Shown: positions 1 to 11,289 of the stretch, one piece after another | Layout: each line of letters starts with the position of its first letter | Position numbering within the stretch: the first letter of the stretch is position 1 | From: Agaricus subrufescens | Taxonomy: Eukaryota; Basidiomycota; Agaricomycetes; Agaricales; Agaricaceae | Assembly (NCBI GenBank): GCA_029945375.1 | Contig: CM057059.1 | Location: 3,658,001 to 3,722,000, forward strand | DNA length: 64,000 nt | Reading direction: 5' to 3' | Notes under the pieces: generated by a model | What the model saw: only the letters and a program-made list of their open reading frames with translations | What the model was told of the DNA's origin: nothing | Databases searched by the model: none | Translations under genes and position numbers: made by a program

Positions 1-43
1 ACTTCAATTGATCAATCCAGCGCAAACAATGAAAGCAACAAAC

Positions 44-428
44 CTTCCATTACTGCAGAGACCATATCTGAGGGGGTCGTAATCCCGTTGTGATTAATAT
101 ACTGTCGTGTTTAGATTGTGAGCACAGAAAAGTCGCTCGAAAATGAATTACGTACACCATGGGACGCGAGTGCGTTCAAGGCCGGGCACGGTCCACGGAT
201 GTCTCCTGGCCCTGGAGCAACGTACGGATGCTTTGCATCGTCGATAAGCTTGGTGCCATCGAATTTCAATGGCCCAGGGGGCGGGGGCGGAGTGGAACGC
301 CTCAGACTGGACATCGCCTGGTCCAACTCATCTCTGGACAATCCAGCTAGAGACTGGTAGGCTGGAAAAGCGCTAACAGTGGTAGCACAAACAAGGGCGA
401 GAGTGACAAAGTAGACGAAGCAGACCAT
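44..428 (-). CDS. Unspecific peroxygenase, copy 1 (partial, 5' exons only)
   Basis: 5' end of a secreted heme-thiolate peroxygenase gene (chloroperoxidase superfamily), an enzyme that uses H2O2 to oxygenate C-H bonds and aromatics outside the cell. Exon 1 is 428..156 and exon 2 is 101..44; the intron between them is bounded by GT and AG, and the next donor opens at 43, so the rest lies beyond the left edge. Exon 1 encodes a hydrophobic signal peptide (about residues 1-20, cut near SAF), a proline run, and the family motif RGPCPALNALASHG whose Cys is the proximal heme-iron ligand. Exon 2 encodes YINHNGITTPSDMV and is 58 nt, as in copies 2 and 3. The heme-pocket half cannot be seen, so function is not proven for this copy. 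Confidence 0.85.
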
Positions 429-469
429 GACTGAGGACTAGATTGTTTTCTTCTACTCTCTTCCGAGAT

Positions 470-478
470 GCTTTTATA
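470..478 (-). promoter_or_regulatory. TATA-type core promoter of peroxygenase copy 1
   Basis: TATAAAAGC read on the minus strand, 42-50 bp upstream of the start codon at 428. The same nine bases followed by AT occur at nearly the same distance before copies 2 and 3, which supports both the start choice and a shared core promoter. Confidence 0.65.
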
Positions 479-3400
479 CATTTCAAGCGTTCACTGTGGT
501 TGCAAAAAATGTACACAAATCGCTCAGATGATATCATCCGATTGTTCTCAAGTGACCCTAGATGAATGATATATCGCGTAACACTTCTGCATTAATGAAT
601 AAGAAAAGGGCGAGAATGGAGGAGTGTCCCAGGACATTGTAAAATGTTCGAGTTCCTTGTTGCAAAACAGAACCCTTACCCCGACCCTACCCTTCATCAG
701 TGCTCGTGTACTAGCCTAGGTCTTTCGATCAGGGTTCGTAAGTTAAACTTTTAGATCTTTACCGTGTTTCCATGCCGTCATCTGAGAGAATGACTGTTTA
801 GTCCTTTTACAACGGTAACTCGACATATTGTTCATATGTAGTGGAAACACATATGATTGAATACTTGCATAGGCTTGAACCGCAGAACCAATGTCAGCGA
901 AAGCAGAAGCTAACAGAACTACGTGTGAACCATAGAGGATCTACTCTCGCGACACGTCAGTAATAAATTGCATGTACGACCGTCAACATTTTGAAACGAA
1001 CCGAAGGTCGCCGTAGCGTCCCATGTCACCAAAAATAACACTACCTTCGCTCTATTTTCTTCCATACTGTCGAACTGCGGCCACAAGAATGGTGACAAAT
1101 GATGCCACTCCCTAGTAAACGTAAATTTGTTTCACAATATTAACCGCCCTCATTCGTAGCAGGAGAGGGTTGCTATGAATGCTGACAGGAATATAGCGGT
1201 ATGCCTCCTTTGGAAAGTTGAAATGAAACTCGACGCTATAGAGGCTGGTACTCACAATCGGAAGACGTGAGAGTGGTAGAAGTGAGGTTGTGTCTTCATT
1301 ACCTCTGTCCGCCGTCGGATCTTGTTATTGAAAGGCGAGCGCTAGCTCAACTTCCTCGGAGCGCAGAGCAAAATGAAGGAGACGATACTGCATCGGCTGG
1401 GATTGAATGGGACCGGGGACCCTGGACGCTCGAAGCACTGATAGTCTAAGTTCTCAGTCATTTAGCCAAGGAGAGGGAAACATCGACATGTATATACCCG
1501 ACTACTTGTGCCTCTTCGCTATGAAATAGATCAGTACAGCATAGATCTGGGGCAACGAACCTTAAATTTTGGTCATGATATGGGAGATAATAATAGAACT
1601 GCGCCCAACTAAACGGAGGAACCCCCGGACTGATACAATATTCCGTGTGAGTAAAATTTAAAGATATGCATCTAAAAGGAATACTACGATGTCCCATCTG
1701 TAGCAAGCAAACAGAGTGGTAATTACAAGCTCAAAGGTATCCTTAGTTGCAGCTCAATGGCGGACATCCGAGGAATAACATACATGGCGCGGGGAAGTCC
1801 CCTTGACTAGCCCCACTCTAGAGGGTAACGATCGTCAATCACCAACTACATCCTCTGATATGATCTCAAGACATTCGGTTGATGAGATGTCAAAATTCTC
1901 ATGATTAATATGTTTACCTCGCGAGTCACGACCCAATCATAATGGTTGTAGAACTGCGCAACGGTATTGAAATAACACCACAACCCACATTCCCGCAAAC
2001 GTCTCAACGCGTTTGATATCTGTCGGTGTCAAAACGCCCATCAGTACTCGAAATTTCACGAGAATGAGATCTAAATCAGGTGACATTGGGATTACCCGCC
2101 CCAAAGGGCTCAATTTAAGGGACGCCAGGTACGAGCGAGAACTATTATTATTATGCTTCGGTACATATCTGAATCTTTTTGTACCAGTTTCATCACCAAT
2201 CATGTCAAATTAAGGCCCAGAAGGGTGGTATAGTTACAGATAGTTTGTGGCTGCTTTAGTTTGTATAAGGGTACACTTTCTAAGAAATCACCGTATCAGC
2301 TCGAACATGCACGCATGCTCATCGGCACTTATGAAGTCACACAAATTCTGCTCTCTGTCAGATGTTTCGAAAATAAAAATTCCCCCGGGTTTAAAAATGC
2401 ATCTTGCGACATGAAGCATTGTCAAACCTTTGTCAAGCATGGTGCATCATGATACGCCGATACAATCGAATCTGGGATGGCTGTCCATGCCTACAATAAC
2501 CTATGATTGTGGAGCCCAATATATCACAAACTTCGTTACCGGGGAATCAGGGCGCATAGCCCGTAGGTCAGCGCTGGGCGACCATAGCTGGCCGGCACCA
2601 TACCCGTATTAAAATCTATCATCCCGGTCTGGGGTTCTGTCCTGGGGTCGTGACAACACACCAACAACTTAATAGAGTCTGTGGTAAAAAATATCTTTAC
2701 GGTCTGGCGGTTAGGATAGTAGGTTGCTTTTTTGAATTGAAGTTGTCAAATGGTTACGAAGGCCCGATGTTATGAGTCTACATGACTCGGCAAAACCCCC
2801 ACTGAAGGAGCGGACGGATTTGCGGGCAACTGACACATTTGTCCCTCCCCCTTCTCGAAGAAGAATGCTTTCAAATGATTTGGCACCCCGACGGAGAAGG
2901 TCGTACAATAAGCAGAAGAGAGAATAACAATATTGCGATATCGGATTGCCGGATATTAGACCGCGAACTCAACTATAATCTCTCTAGGCTTTTTTCTCAG
3001 GATTCAAGTAAATATGATGGCTTGTGGAGACGCTGATCCACAGTTTTGACGTCGCAACACGACTCTAGTGAGTAGTAGACTAGCAGTGAAAGTGTCGGCA
3101 TCGCTGACGGGAGTCATCGATGACATAGTCAACCATACCCCTCGGTCAGTGATGATAGCATATACAAGGGCCGTCTGAATGCTGCCTAGATAGAAAGATC
3201 ATCTGAATTACTGGGAGCATCATATAGACCACTATTCTTGATGAGTCGGGGAACGAGCGCGTTGGTATTGACCGTGCTTTGGCAGCGAGTCGTATGAGCT
3301 CATCAAAGAATCAAAAAATGATAGCCTACACAGGATCTTGTGGTATGGTATACCTATTATCATGAGGTGGCTAGCTTGACCCATGTATTACTTGCTCTGG

Positions 3401-4888
3401 ACGATAGATCGCTCAGGTAAGAGTGGTGCATAGACCAATGTCATGGAGGTCGTGGCGTTACGTTAGGTACAAGTTTGAGAACGCCAAAGCAAATATAGTT
3501 ACATACAGACTAAGCCGGACAATCACTGCAGCTTATATAAAGGCAGTGAAGACCACACGCTCAAACGATCAGCATAAGTGATTTCTATTGAGCAGTGACG
3601 CGGAACACCGATTATACTAGAAACCCGGGCCGCCGACCAACTGGAGTCCACAGTAGCATACGAAGTACTGAGAGTTGCAGACCAATCGTAGTAGTCGTCT
3701 GAGGAATAATGATTGATAGTCTATCGGCTGCACGATGTAAACAAGGTTTGGTGATACGAGATGGGGATCTGAACCAGGCAAACCTCCGCCGCCGTCACTG
3801 GCATCGCTGGGAAAGATGCTCGTCCGAGGGTGATAGTAAGGAGACGAAAGTCATACCTAAGAACCCATAACACATCACCGCCGGTAGACGACGGTGTGTG
3901 CATCTTCATCATGCAACCAAATCATTAAGCGCGCTTAGGATCCGGTGGCGTCGGTACAAGAATAGATGGAAGGGTTATTTCTACTTGGGTGTATTTCATT
4001 TACCGAGGTTGGCTCTAAAAGGCTCTTCCGCCTAGACTATATGGAGATAGGCGGTGAATCTACGTTCCTGGAATCTCTGGCGGCTCTCACAATCTACGTA
4101 AGTCATCCAAGCGACTGAAACTACTACCTTCCCACGCAGTTGCTTAGTAAGGCACCACCAGACCTACTTACTGCATGTACTACAACCCCTGTACTTCTGG
4201 TAGACGGGCTCGATAGCGATTGCGAACAGTGAGCCTCCTGTACCAGATGGACACATAATTGGTATTCGATGTGTTTTCAGTACAGTGAGTCTACACCACA
4301 CGCCCTCTCACGATTGACTGACGTATCGCATCTTCTTTGAAGAGTTGGTAGGAACAGGGATGATGCATTCAGATCTGGGAATTTCTGTCAATCACCTTCT
4401 GCCTGCGAAACGCTCGATCTGGTGTATCTGTCGGGATAGTTTCTCTTTTCGCCACCGTACCCGAAGTCCCTGGCCTCTGCACCAGTTTCCTGGTAATTTC
4501 TGCCGTAGGCAATGTCGCTAGAGCAGAGAGGTCTAAAACACCTGATCATGCAGAACCAGGTTGATTTACTATATATATTTTGGGTCCTTAGGGGCCTTTC
4601 TGTCAAACCGTGGATTAGAGCAACTGGCATTCACATAGTGACTCATATTTCTCCGCGAAAAGATAATATCGCACTGGCACATTGCTTAAAACGATGTTGT
4701 GAAAGAGGAGTAAGACTAAGTATAATTCATCCAATTATTCGGTTCTCGATGCATTGATTAATATTTCACACAAAGATACAAAAGCAATCAACAAGCGTAA
4801 GGCAAAGACACAGTAATGATATCAGTTGAAGAGTCGGATAAGAAAACCTATCCTCTATACCAGAATGGTCTGCAGTAGCATGGGAGTA
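479..4888. other. Intergenic, 4.4 kb, no recognisable gene
   Basis: Only short unrelated open frames are present (for example 3912..3721 minus and 4512..4757 plus), without signal peptide, family motif or plausible exon chain. No tRNA, rRNA or clear terminal repeat was seen by eye. It may hold decayed mobile DNA, but nothing supports that directly. Confidence 0.5.
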
Positions 4889-6233
4889 TCACTTCCCGTA
4901 CGGGAAGATTTGTGTACATCCCTTATCTTTGACACCGAGGAAGAGGTAATCCAAATTGATCTTCAATGCTTCCAACAAAGACCCTGTCGGGTTGGGGTAT
5001 AGGCTGCGTACGGTGTGATTCGCGTGGTACATGTACTGTGAACAGATGTCGTCCACGACCTGAGGCGTGCTAAGGTCGGGAGTATACGTGTTCACTCCGT
5101 TGACATTTCTGCCCACTTGTATCGGATGCTCTGCAGTTAACGCGACTTTGTTGGTAGTGCCGGTCGGGCGTGCAGCCCTGTGGAATCCTTTGGGGAAACG
5201 ACCCGCTTGGAAGAAAATGCGGGCAGTGTCCAGGTCGAGCTGACCATCGTCTTGTCGCCCATCTACGAACAAATTGTTCGGGAGGACTGCATCATTGTAA
5301 GCAGTGAAGAACCGGGGAGCTACAAGGCTGAACTCGGGATTTTTGGCGATAGAGTCCTGGAAAAGTCGAAGTCTCAACTCGCTGGCAACTGTGAGATTAT
5401 ATTTTCCCGCGCCGAACTTGTTACTGTATTCAATGAACTGAAGACACGTTAGCTTCGAGGTTGTCAATTTATACATCACAACATACGAGCTGGAACAATG
5501 TTTCGTTGAAGCTGTGGTTATCGCCCAAGAATGCATCAACTAGGAACAGGGTGAGTCAGCGAGTCAGCGAGTCAGCGCTGAGACTGTTGTAATAAGAGAC
5601 TAACCTCGAGTCATGCTTGTGTCTCCCTCGAAGACACCGTGTTGGCTGAAACCCGCCGCAGCAAGACCAGTATTAGGTGGCTTGGGGCCAGTCCTAGGAG
5701 TGTCTCCACCGATACTAATCAAGTTGGTGAGAAGGTTGCCGTCAACAAGGAAGGCAGAATATGTGGTCAATATCGCTACGCTGTTGTCCATGTTAAATCC
5801 TACTTGATTTTAGTAGCTGATTTCGATCGAAATGTCGGAGTAAGCAAACCTTCCATCACTGCAGCGACCATCTCTGCAGGGGTAGTTATGCCGTTACGGT
5901 TGATATACTGTAATATTCAAATTAGTCAAAGGGAGTAGAAGTTGGAGACACTATACGAACCCCGTGGGATGCAAGTGCATTCAAACCTGGACATGGTCCC
6001 CTTAGGTCTCCTGGTGTCGGAGTGCGAAATGGATGCGCGGGATCATCTACAAGCTTAGTGCCATTTATCTCCAATGGCCCGGGGGGAGGAGGTCTGGCGA
6101 CAGGCCTAAGACTCGACATCGCCTGATCCAAATCATCTCTGGACAATCCGGCCAGAGATTGGTGGGCTGGAAAGGCATTAATAGTAGTAGCGCAAACAAG
6201 CGCGAGAGTGACGAAGTAAACGAGGCCAACCAT
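4889..6233 (-). CDS. Unspecific peroxygenase, copy 2 (complete)
   Basis: Secreted heme-thiolate peroxygenase of the long type, 375 aa. Exons are 6233..5961, 5907..5850, 5799..5605, 5539..5487 and 5437..4889; the spliced length is 1128 nt and closes in frame. Residues 1-20 form a signal peptide; GPCPGLNALASHG holds the heme-ligand Cys81; FEGDTSMTR (Glu168) is the metal/propionate-binding EGD motif. The large last exon runs NKFGAGKYNLTVASEL, then RFFTAYND, then LFVDGRQDDGQL, ending TQIFPYGK. From memory, the characterised Agrocybe aegerita enzyme has the same order and a similar precursor length (about 371 aa). One residue is odd: the acid-base Glu seven residues after the charge-stabilising Arg235 is Asp242 here. 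Copy 3 has the same change. Intron 3 contains three GAGTCAGC repeats. Copy 1 lies downstream and copy 3 upstream, same strand. Confidence 0.93.
5551..5577. repeat. GAGTCAGC microsatellite in an intron of peroxygenase copy 2
   Basis: Three tandem copies of an 8-bp GAGTCAGC-like unit lie inside the intron between exons 3 and 4 (5604..5540). It does not touch the coding frame or the splice sites. Confidence 0.7.
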
Positions 6234-6277
6234 AATGAGTGAGCAGTGAGTTAGATTTTTTCCATCCTTCCAGGCAT

Positions 6278-6286
6278 GCTTTTATA
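6278..6286 (-). promoter_or_regulatory. TATA-type core promoter of peroxygenase copy 2
   Basis: TATAAAAGC on the minus strand, 45-53 bp before the start codon at 6233 and followed by AT, as in copies 1 and 3. Confidence 0.65.
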
Positions 6287-8500
6287 GAATTTGAGCCTGT
6301 ATGCTTTGCGAAAAACCTACTCACTTTGCCTGGTTTTCATCGCGCCGACTGAACAAAGTGACCCTAGGTCAATGATCCATCACTTCCAGCTTCCATACCA
6401 AAGAACGAGGATGTCCAAACAGAAATACCAGGAGAAAGGGACTGTGCCGTGTAACAAGCCGAAAATGCTTCTCTTTGCAAATCAGGGTCCTTACCCTGGA
6501 GTGTTCCTCTCCATCAGCCTATTTACAATAGAGTATATCGATCTACCAGGGTACAAACTATAAACTCAATCGATTCTGTTCCTGCCCTTGTTATCCAACT
6601 GTGTGCTGTTTTCAGCACAAGCGCTCATATCATCTTGTCCTACACATACAGGCCAGCATTAATTTGAACTTTCTCCCCATTGACAATGATAAGTAAAGGT
6701 TAAATGAGCCACGTCACTCATATCCATAGCTCAACCGGTCGAATAAGTTGATGAAACCTGTATATCTTCTCTATGCCATACAGTGGTAGCTGCTAGAATA
6801 CAACAATGACCTATGAAGAAGCCTCATCGTGAACAATAGGTGGTACTCACAGCACACCTCATTCTCATCCGTGACCGGATAGTGGTACACCAATGGTCGG
6901 ATCTACCTGTAGTTGCTCAATACAAAGATAAATGTCCTAACATGTCGTTTAGATGCTAGCTTGAAATATGAAATGGCTTGCTCCACAGCCTTAATTATTC
7001 AATACCTTTGATATACCTCACAAATAATCCTAGATTCACGCGATTAGTTGTAGCTCCATCTTTAATACTTGTCCATGTCATAATGTCCATCAGTACTCTA
7101 GGTATCAGAAGCAAAGAATTTAAAATTAGGCAGGACCCAAGGTAGGGAGGGATGAGAATTGTCGTTCAGTAATCGGATCGGAAGAGTATTTACCTTGTAT
7201 TCAAAAATTATACTAGATGAATAATCTTCAGTTCATGTGGTTTTCGGAGAAGCCGCGCTTGACTCTAGGCTTTTGTGCTTAGGCGAGATTATCCGCAATA
7301 CCTGACAAACTCTATCACAGAAGCAAGCGGCCAGATTCCCAAAAGAGTCAGTCCGAGCAAGCAAAGTATGATGGAGACGACTTCGATATTTTTATCCTTT
7401 AAATCACGTTTTCGTATAATATGTCTCATCTATCAATCTTATAACTTTGAGGCACGGAAAGCTTTTCTAGCTACAAAAGAGTGAGCACCTTCTCTGATAC
7501 TCCTAATTTCGAGTACGAATGGAGGAAGGTTTGTCTAAGACAGAATATGTGGAGACACACTCATTCAATGATCCATGACAATACATTTCCCATATGATGT
7601 GGCTTTCGCAAATGAGATTCTAGGGAACGATTCCTGGATTATTTAGACTACATCAAGACACGGACATTGCCAAGCCATCGGTAAGGATTATGGTTTGCTG
7701 GTACAGCCGCCGAACCTAAAATAACTATTGTTTGTTGTTGATTTGTTGTAACCCATCATTAATCATTACGCATAACCTGATCATGATCATGAGGGACTCT
7801 GAAATAGAATTTTGACGTGTACAACGTGGGCAGAGGAGGCTGTTATATCCGGCCGGATGGATTGCCCAATATAAGACCTCTTAAGTTATTATAGACAGAC
7901 GAGAAAAAAAAATCACTGATTTCATCGTGTCATGTCATCAGCGGTGTGGATCCGAACGAGTCAACTGACTGTAGAATTATTCTGCCTGAAAGCCAATAAC
8001 AATGTCCGTCCATCTGCAAAATGAAGGGTTCAAGCATACAAACAGTAGTTATTGATGATTCAATGAGCTCTATAGGGAACAACTCTCGCACAGCGTAGCC
8101 TGTCGCATTCCCTACCTTGGGCCTTCTATCGAAAAGTATGGCCGTTGCACACTCGGCTGCGCAATTAGGATGAGCCTGCCGGTGTGATAGATTTTTGGAA
8201 GTACATGCTTATTAATTACTACTACAAGCCAATTGTATTTGCAAGTCTGATATTCGTTCATTGTTGCCCTTGAGGAGGGTTCCTTCGTTTCAAGTTTACC
8301 AATATGCTTGAGACTGGTTGCGTGGGAATGGTGTGGTTCTTGACTAGCTTGACTTTCCAGCTTCTACTTCCTGAAGTGTAAGTTGCTTTAGTCATGACAC
8401 GAAGATGCCGATATCGGACACGAACTACGTGATCTATGGTTGCGATTCTCGTACACTTGTTCTACTTATTACTAATTGACGTAATCCTCGGATAGCTATA
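6287..8500. other. Intergenic, 2.2 kb, no recognisable gene
   Basis: Upstream region of peroxygenase copy 2. I see only short open frames without motifs (for example 6291..6563 and 7275..7484, plus). A poly-A tract occurs near 7905. Regulatory elements for copy 2 are expected here but only the TATA box can be identified. Confidence 0.5.
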
Positions 8501-8649
8501 TCTCCTCAGGGCGCCGGGTACGCGTCACCAATAACATAATAATCAATATGACTATGGCAGTGTGAGTGGGGGAGTGGAAGGCCTGGAGGGATAGTCGTCC
8601 CCAGGCCTCCAGGCGGTAAGAGTGAGGTTGGAACAGCATCGGGTCACCC
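8501..8649 (+). repeat. Direct repeat R1, first copy (149 bp)
   Basis: Begins TCTCCTCAGGGCGCCGGG and is identical over 149 bp to 8882-9030. It contains a GC-rich hairpin, GCCTGG followed about 14 bases later by CCAGGC. The copies diverge abruptly at both ends, which sets the boundaries. Confidence 0.9.
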
Positions 8650-8720
8650 GGATGTGTACAACCTACAACCTACCTGTGCCAATAGTCTCATCTAATGTAT
8701 GGGATCGGGAGGGTGGCTTT

Positions 8721-8882
8721 AAGGAATCGCGAGCAGGTAGCGGTGCCGTCCACTCAGCACAGGGAGGAGAGACGAATGTGATATTATGCAATGTGAGGAT
8801 CACTATACTACGAATCCATCATTCACACGGGCTGCCCTTCCGAGACAACACACCGCGCTCATTCCTCGCACGGTGTTCCATT
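8721..8882 (+). repeat. Direct repeat R2, first copy (162 bp)
   Basis: Begins AAGGAATCGCGAGCAGG and is identical over 162 bp to 9992-10153. Its last base is the first base of the second R1 copy, so R2 and R1 abut with no spacer. Confidence 0.9.
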
Positions 8883-9030
8883 CTCCTCAGGGCGCCGGGT
8901 ACGCGTCACCAATAACATAATAATCAATATGACTATGGCAGTGTGAGTGGGGGAGTGGAAGGCCTGGAGGGATAGTCGTCCCCAGGCCTCCAGGCGGTAA
9001 GAGTGAGGTTGGAACAGCATCGGGTCACCC
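8882..9030 (+). repeat. Direct repeat R1, second copy (149 bp)
   Basis: Identical to 8501-8649. It starts the longer of the two tandem R1-R2 elements (8882-10153). Confidence 0.9.
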
Positions 9031-9212
9031 AAGAACGAAGGGCACCGCCCAGCCGATGCGTTCCAGACCGAGGCTCACCCCCCAGAGCGGTGACGAGAGT
9101 GGTTAGATTATTTCACGGGTTGCCATCGGCCCTCAACTAGCTGGCTTACTCATCTCGGCTTAAAAAATGAAAAAGGAAAGGGACCAACATATAAGTAATA
9201 GTGTAAGCCGGT

Positions 9213-9532
9213 GCACGGCATAACATAACATGTAAATGTTTATTTGTCAATGGCATATAATTCAATGCATGGCATAACATGCAATATAATGGAACATAAG
9301 CTAAAGCACGGCATAACGTGCAATATAATGGAACATAAGTCAAAGCACGGCATAACGTGCAATTTAATGGCACATAAGGCCAACGCACGGCGTAACGTGC
9401 AAATTTTAATGGCACATAAGGCCAATGCACGGCGTAACGTGCAATTTTTTATGGCGCATAAGCCGAAGCACGACGTAACGTGCAATAAAGTATATTTGAG
9501 TGGCATGCAAGCCAACGCATGGCATAACATGC
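9213..9532. repeat. Minisatellite of about 40-bp units, each with a 16-bp palindrome
   Basis: Seven perfect palindromic cores lie at 9267, 9306, 9345, 9385, 9427, 9468 and 9517 (16 bp each), plus a degenerate one near 9213. The form is GCAYG-6 nt-CRTGC, the inner six being GCATAA, GCGTAA or ACGTAA. Spacing is 39, 39, 40, 42, 41 and 49 bp. Spacers are AT-rich and related (AATATAATGGAACATAAG and variants). The stem occurs as GCATG/CATGC or GCACG/CGTGC, always matched. The array is open in several frames on both strands, an effect of the repeat rather than coding. Confidence 0.88.
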
Positions 9533-9991
9533 AATTTTGAAGTTGATACATCATAACAGGACGTAGCATTGTTGTTATGTCCAGTAAAAATCCTTGAGTC
9601 GGCGTGTCAGGCTTTCTACTGTGTTCAGGAGTGGACGGCTGGTAGCGTTGACGACCGGAAGACTTGTAGTGTGTCGATGGATGGGGGTCGGATAGGGCCC
9701 TCGTAAGACAGTGCCCCGGCAGTCGTTGTGTCCTGGCAAGAGGGGGAGTTGTTCGTGGTAGACATTCATGGTTAGGCAGGAGATTCGCATAGCACTCATC
9801 ATCTAGTAAAGGAGGATTGTTTTGTGAATGATTATGAATTTTAGAATGAAGATCAACTACTCTCCCGTTGACAGATAGCTGCAATTCCCTTGCAGGTCCC
9901 ATGAGCTGTGGTTTCAACGACGGGGTCAATGGCAGAAGACTGAATCGATTTTGCGGGAGCATTTTGTGAAAACATTGTATCCGGAGGGCAA

Positions 9992-10153
9992 AAGGAATCG
10001 CGAGCAGGTAGCGGTGCCGTCCACTCAGCACAGGGAGGAGAGACGAATGTGATATTATGCAATGTGAGGATCACTATACTACGAATCCATCATTCACACG
10101 GGCTGCCCTTCCGAGACAACACACCGCGCTCATTCCTCGCACGGTGTTCCATT
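9992..10153 (+). repeat. Direct repeat R2, second copy (162 bp)
   Basis: Identical to 8721-8882. It closes the longer element; the sequence after 10153 (TACATAG) differs from that after the first copy. Confidence 0.9.
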
Positions 10154-11289
10154 TACATAGATGCGTGAGGACTAGCCTGCATCATGAATCTGAGAATTAC
10201 TGTCGACGTTCATTCTCTCAACATACATTTTACCTTGGGTGCCCGTTTAAGGAGAGCTCAGTTCCTCGAATTAACACACGAATCGGGGGAGATGGAGGTT
10301 TGCGAACCATCTCTCTCGTGGCAAGCAGTGAATGACAGTCCGCCGCGAGAGGATTTGCCGGAGGCGTTGTCACAAAAATAACGTTATGTGGCCCCTCCTT
10401 TATGATCACTGAGCCTTCACCATACAATCGTAGGTAGCGGAAACACGGAGATGAATCTGTTTTTCTGGAGGCCCTGAGGTCCCCGCCAACCGACGGAAAG
10501 TATTCAGCGCCCTTAGCTGGGGCGAACTGGACTTACCAATGACCTATGTACCTACGGTTCACCAAGCAGGCTGCGGCTTTGTCTTTGACATCAACCAGGG
10601 GTTTTACCAAGCTTATCTCCATTTATGCCATTGGTGAGTTATTTCCATGGCATTATATCACTGGCTGAAGACGTGAGAATGTATATGTTATTTATCGCGG
10701 CCGGCAACCTTCGGAACTTTGATTGAATTACTTTGAATGGCTGCTCAGTAATTTACCACCAGTGAAAGTACTAATCCTATGTACAATGACCTGCTCCGCT
10801 TGTTGGTAATCATTTGACAGTAATAAATGACTCCCTTTTTCGCCATCTTACATATTATCACCAGTCCAGTCCCCAGCTAGACTGTAATTGTCAACTGTGA
10901 TCTCTATATTATGAACTTCTATAAGTCCCTCGGCGACCACATTCATACACTTTGAATCTGGAAATGGACTTCCTGTCCAATTACTATAACAGCTCGTGCT
11001 CGCAGGCTCCCACCGATTTTAAATTAGGGAAAGGAGGATGGCACCCTTGCACACCGGTTTGGTCTCTGTTACAAGGCAAGTTACTTTATTCGACATTCAT
11101 TTAACATTTCAATAAGCATCTCAGCCGCATAGGTCGTAATTAAAGGTAGTCAATAGAAGATAACAAGATAGTAAAAGAGATAATATCAATACAGTTGAAC
11201 TTCGAGTTTCGCAATGTGCAAAATCGGATATCCAGACGGAGAGGGTCGAAAGAAAGCAGAAGGATCTAAACTACATAAACGGAGGAGAT
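10154..11289. other. Intergenic, 1.1 kb, no recognisable gene
   Basis: Between the repeat cluster and the 3' end of peroxygenase copy 3. Only short open frames without motifs; nothing else seen. Confidence 0.5.

Larger units (their letters stand above)
8882..10153. mobile_element. Possible non-autonomous repeat element (R1 - 961 bp - R2), with a short tandem partner
   Basis: The order R1 - 71 bp - R2 (8501-8882, 382 bp) is followed head to tail by R1 - 961 bp - R2 (8882-10153, 1272 bp). The flanking blocks are identical while the interiors share no obvious sequence, so the two look like related elements with exchanged or deleted interiors. I find no terminal inverted repeats, target-site duplication or transposase. 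It could be a non-autonomous transposon pair or a segmental duplication; calling it mobile is an inference. Confidence 0.35.

Noticed and set aside
9240..10031. A 263-codon open frame on the minus strand across the minisatellite
   Set aside because: Half of it is translated repeat (CTLRRALALCAIK-like) and the other half crosses a repeat-element interior; no start context, motif or splice logic, and other frames are open too.
8501..10153. Helitron or terminal-inverted-repeat transposon
   Set aside because: R1 begins with TC, but there is no CTRR end with hairpin at the other side, no inverted termini and no transposase or Rep/helicase sequence.
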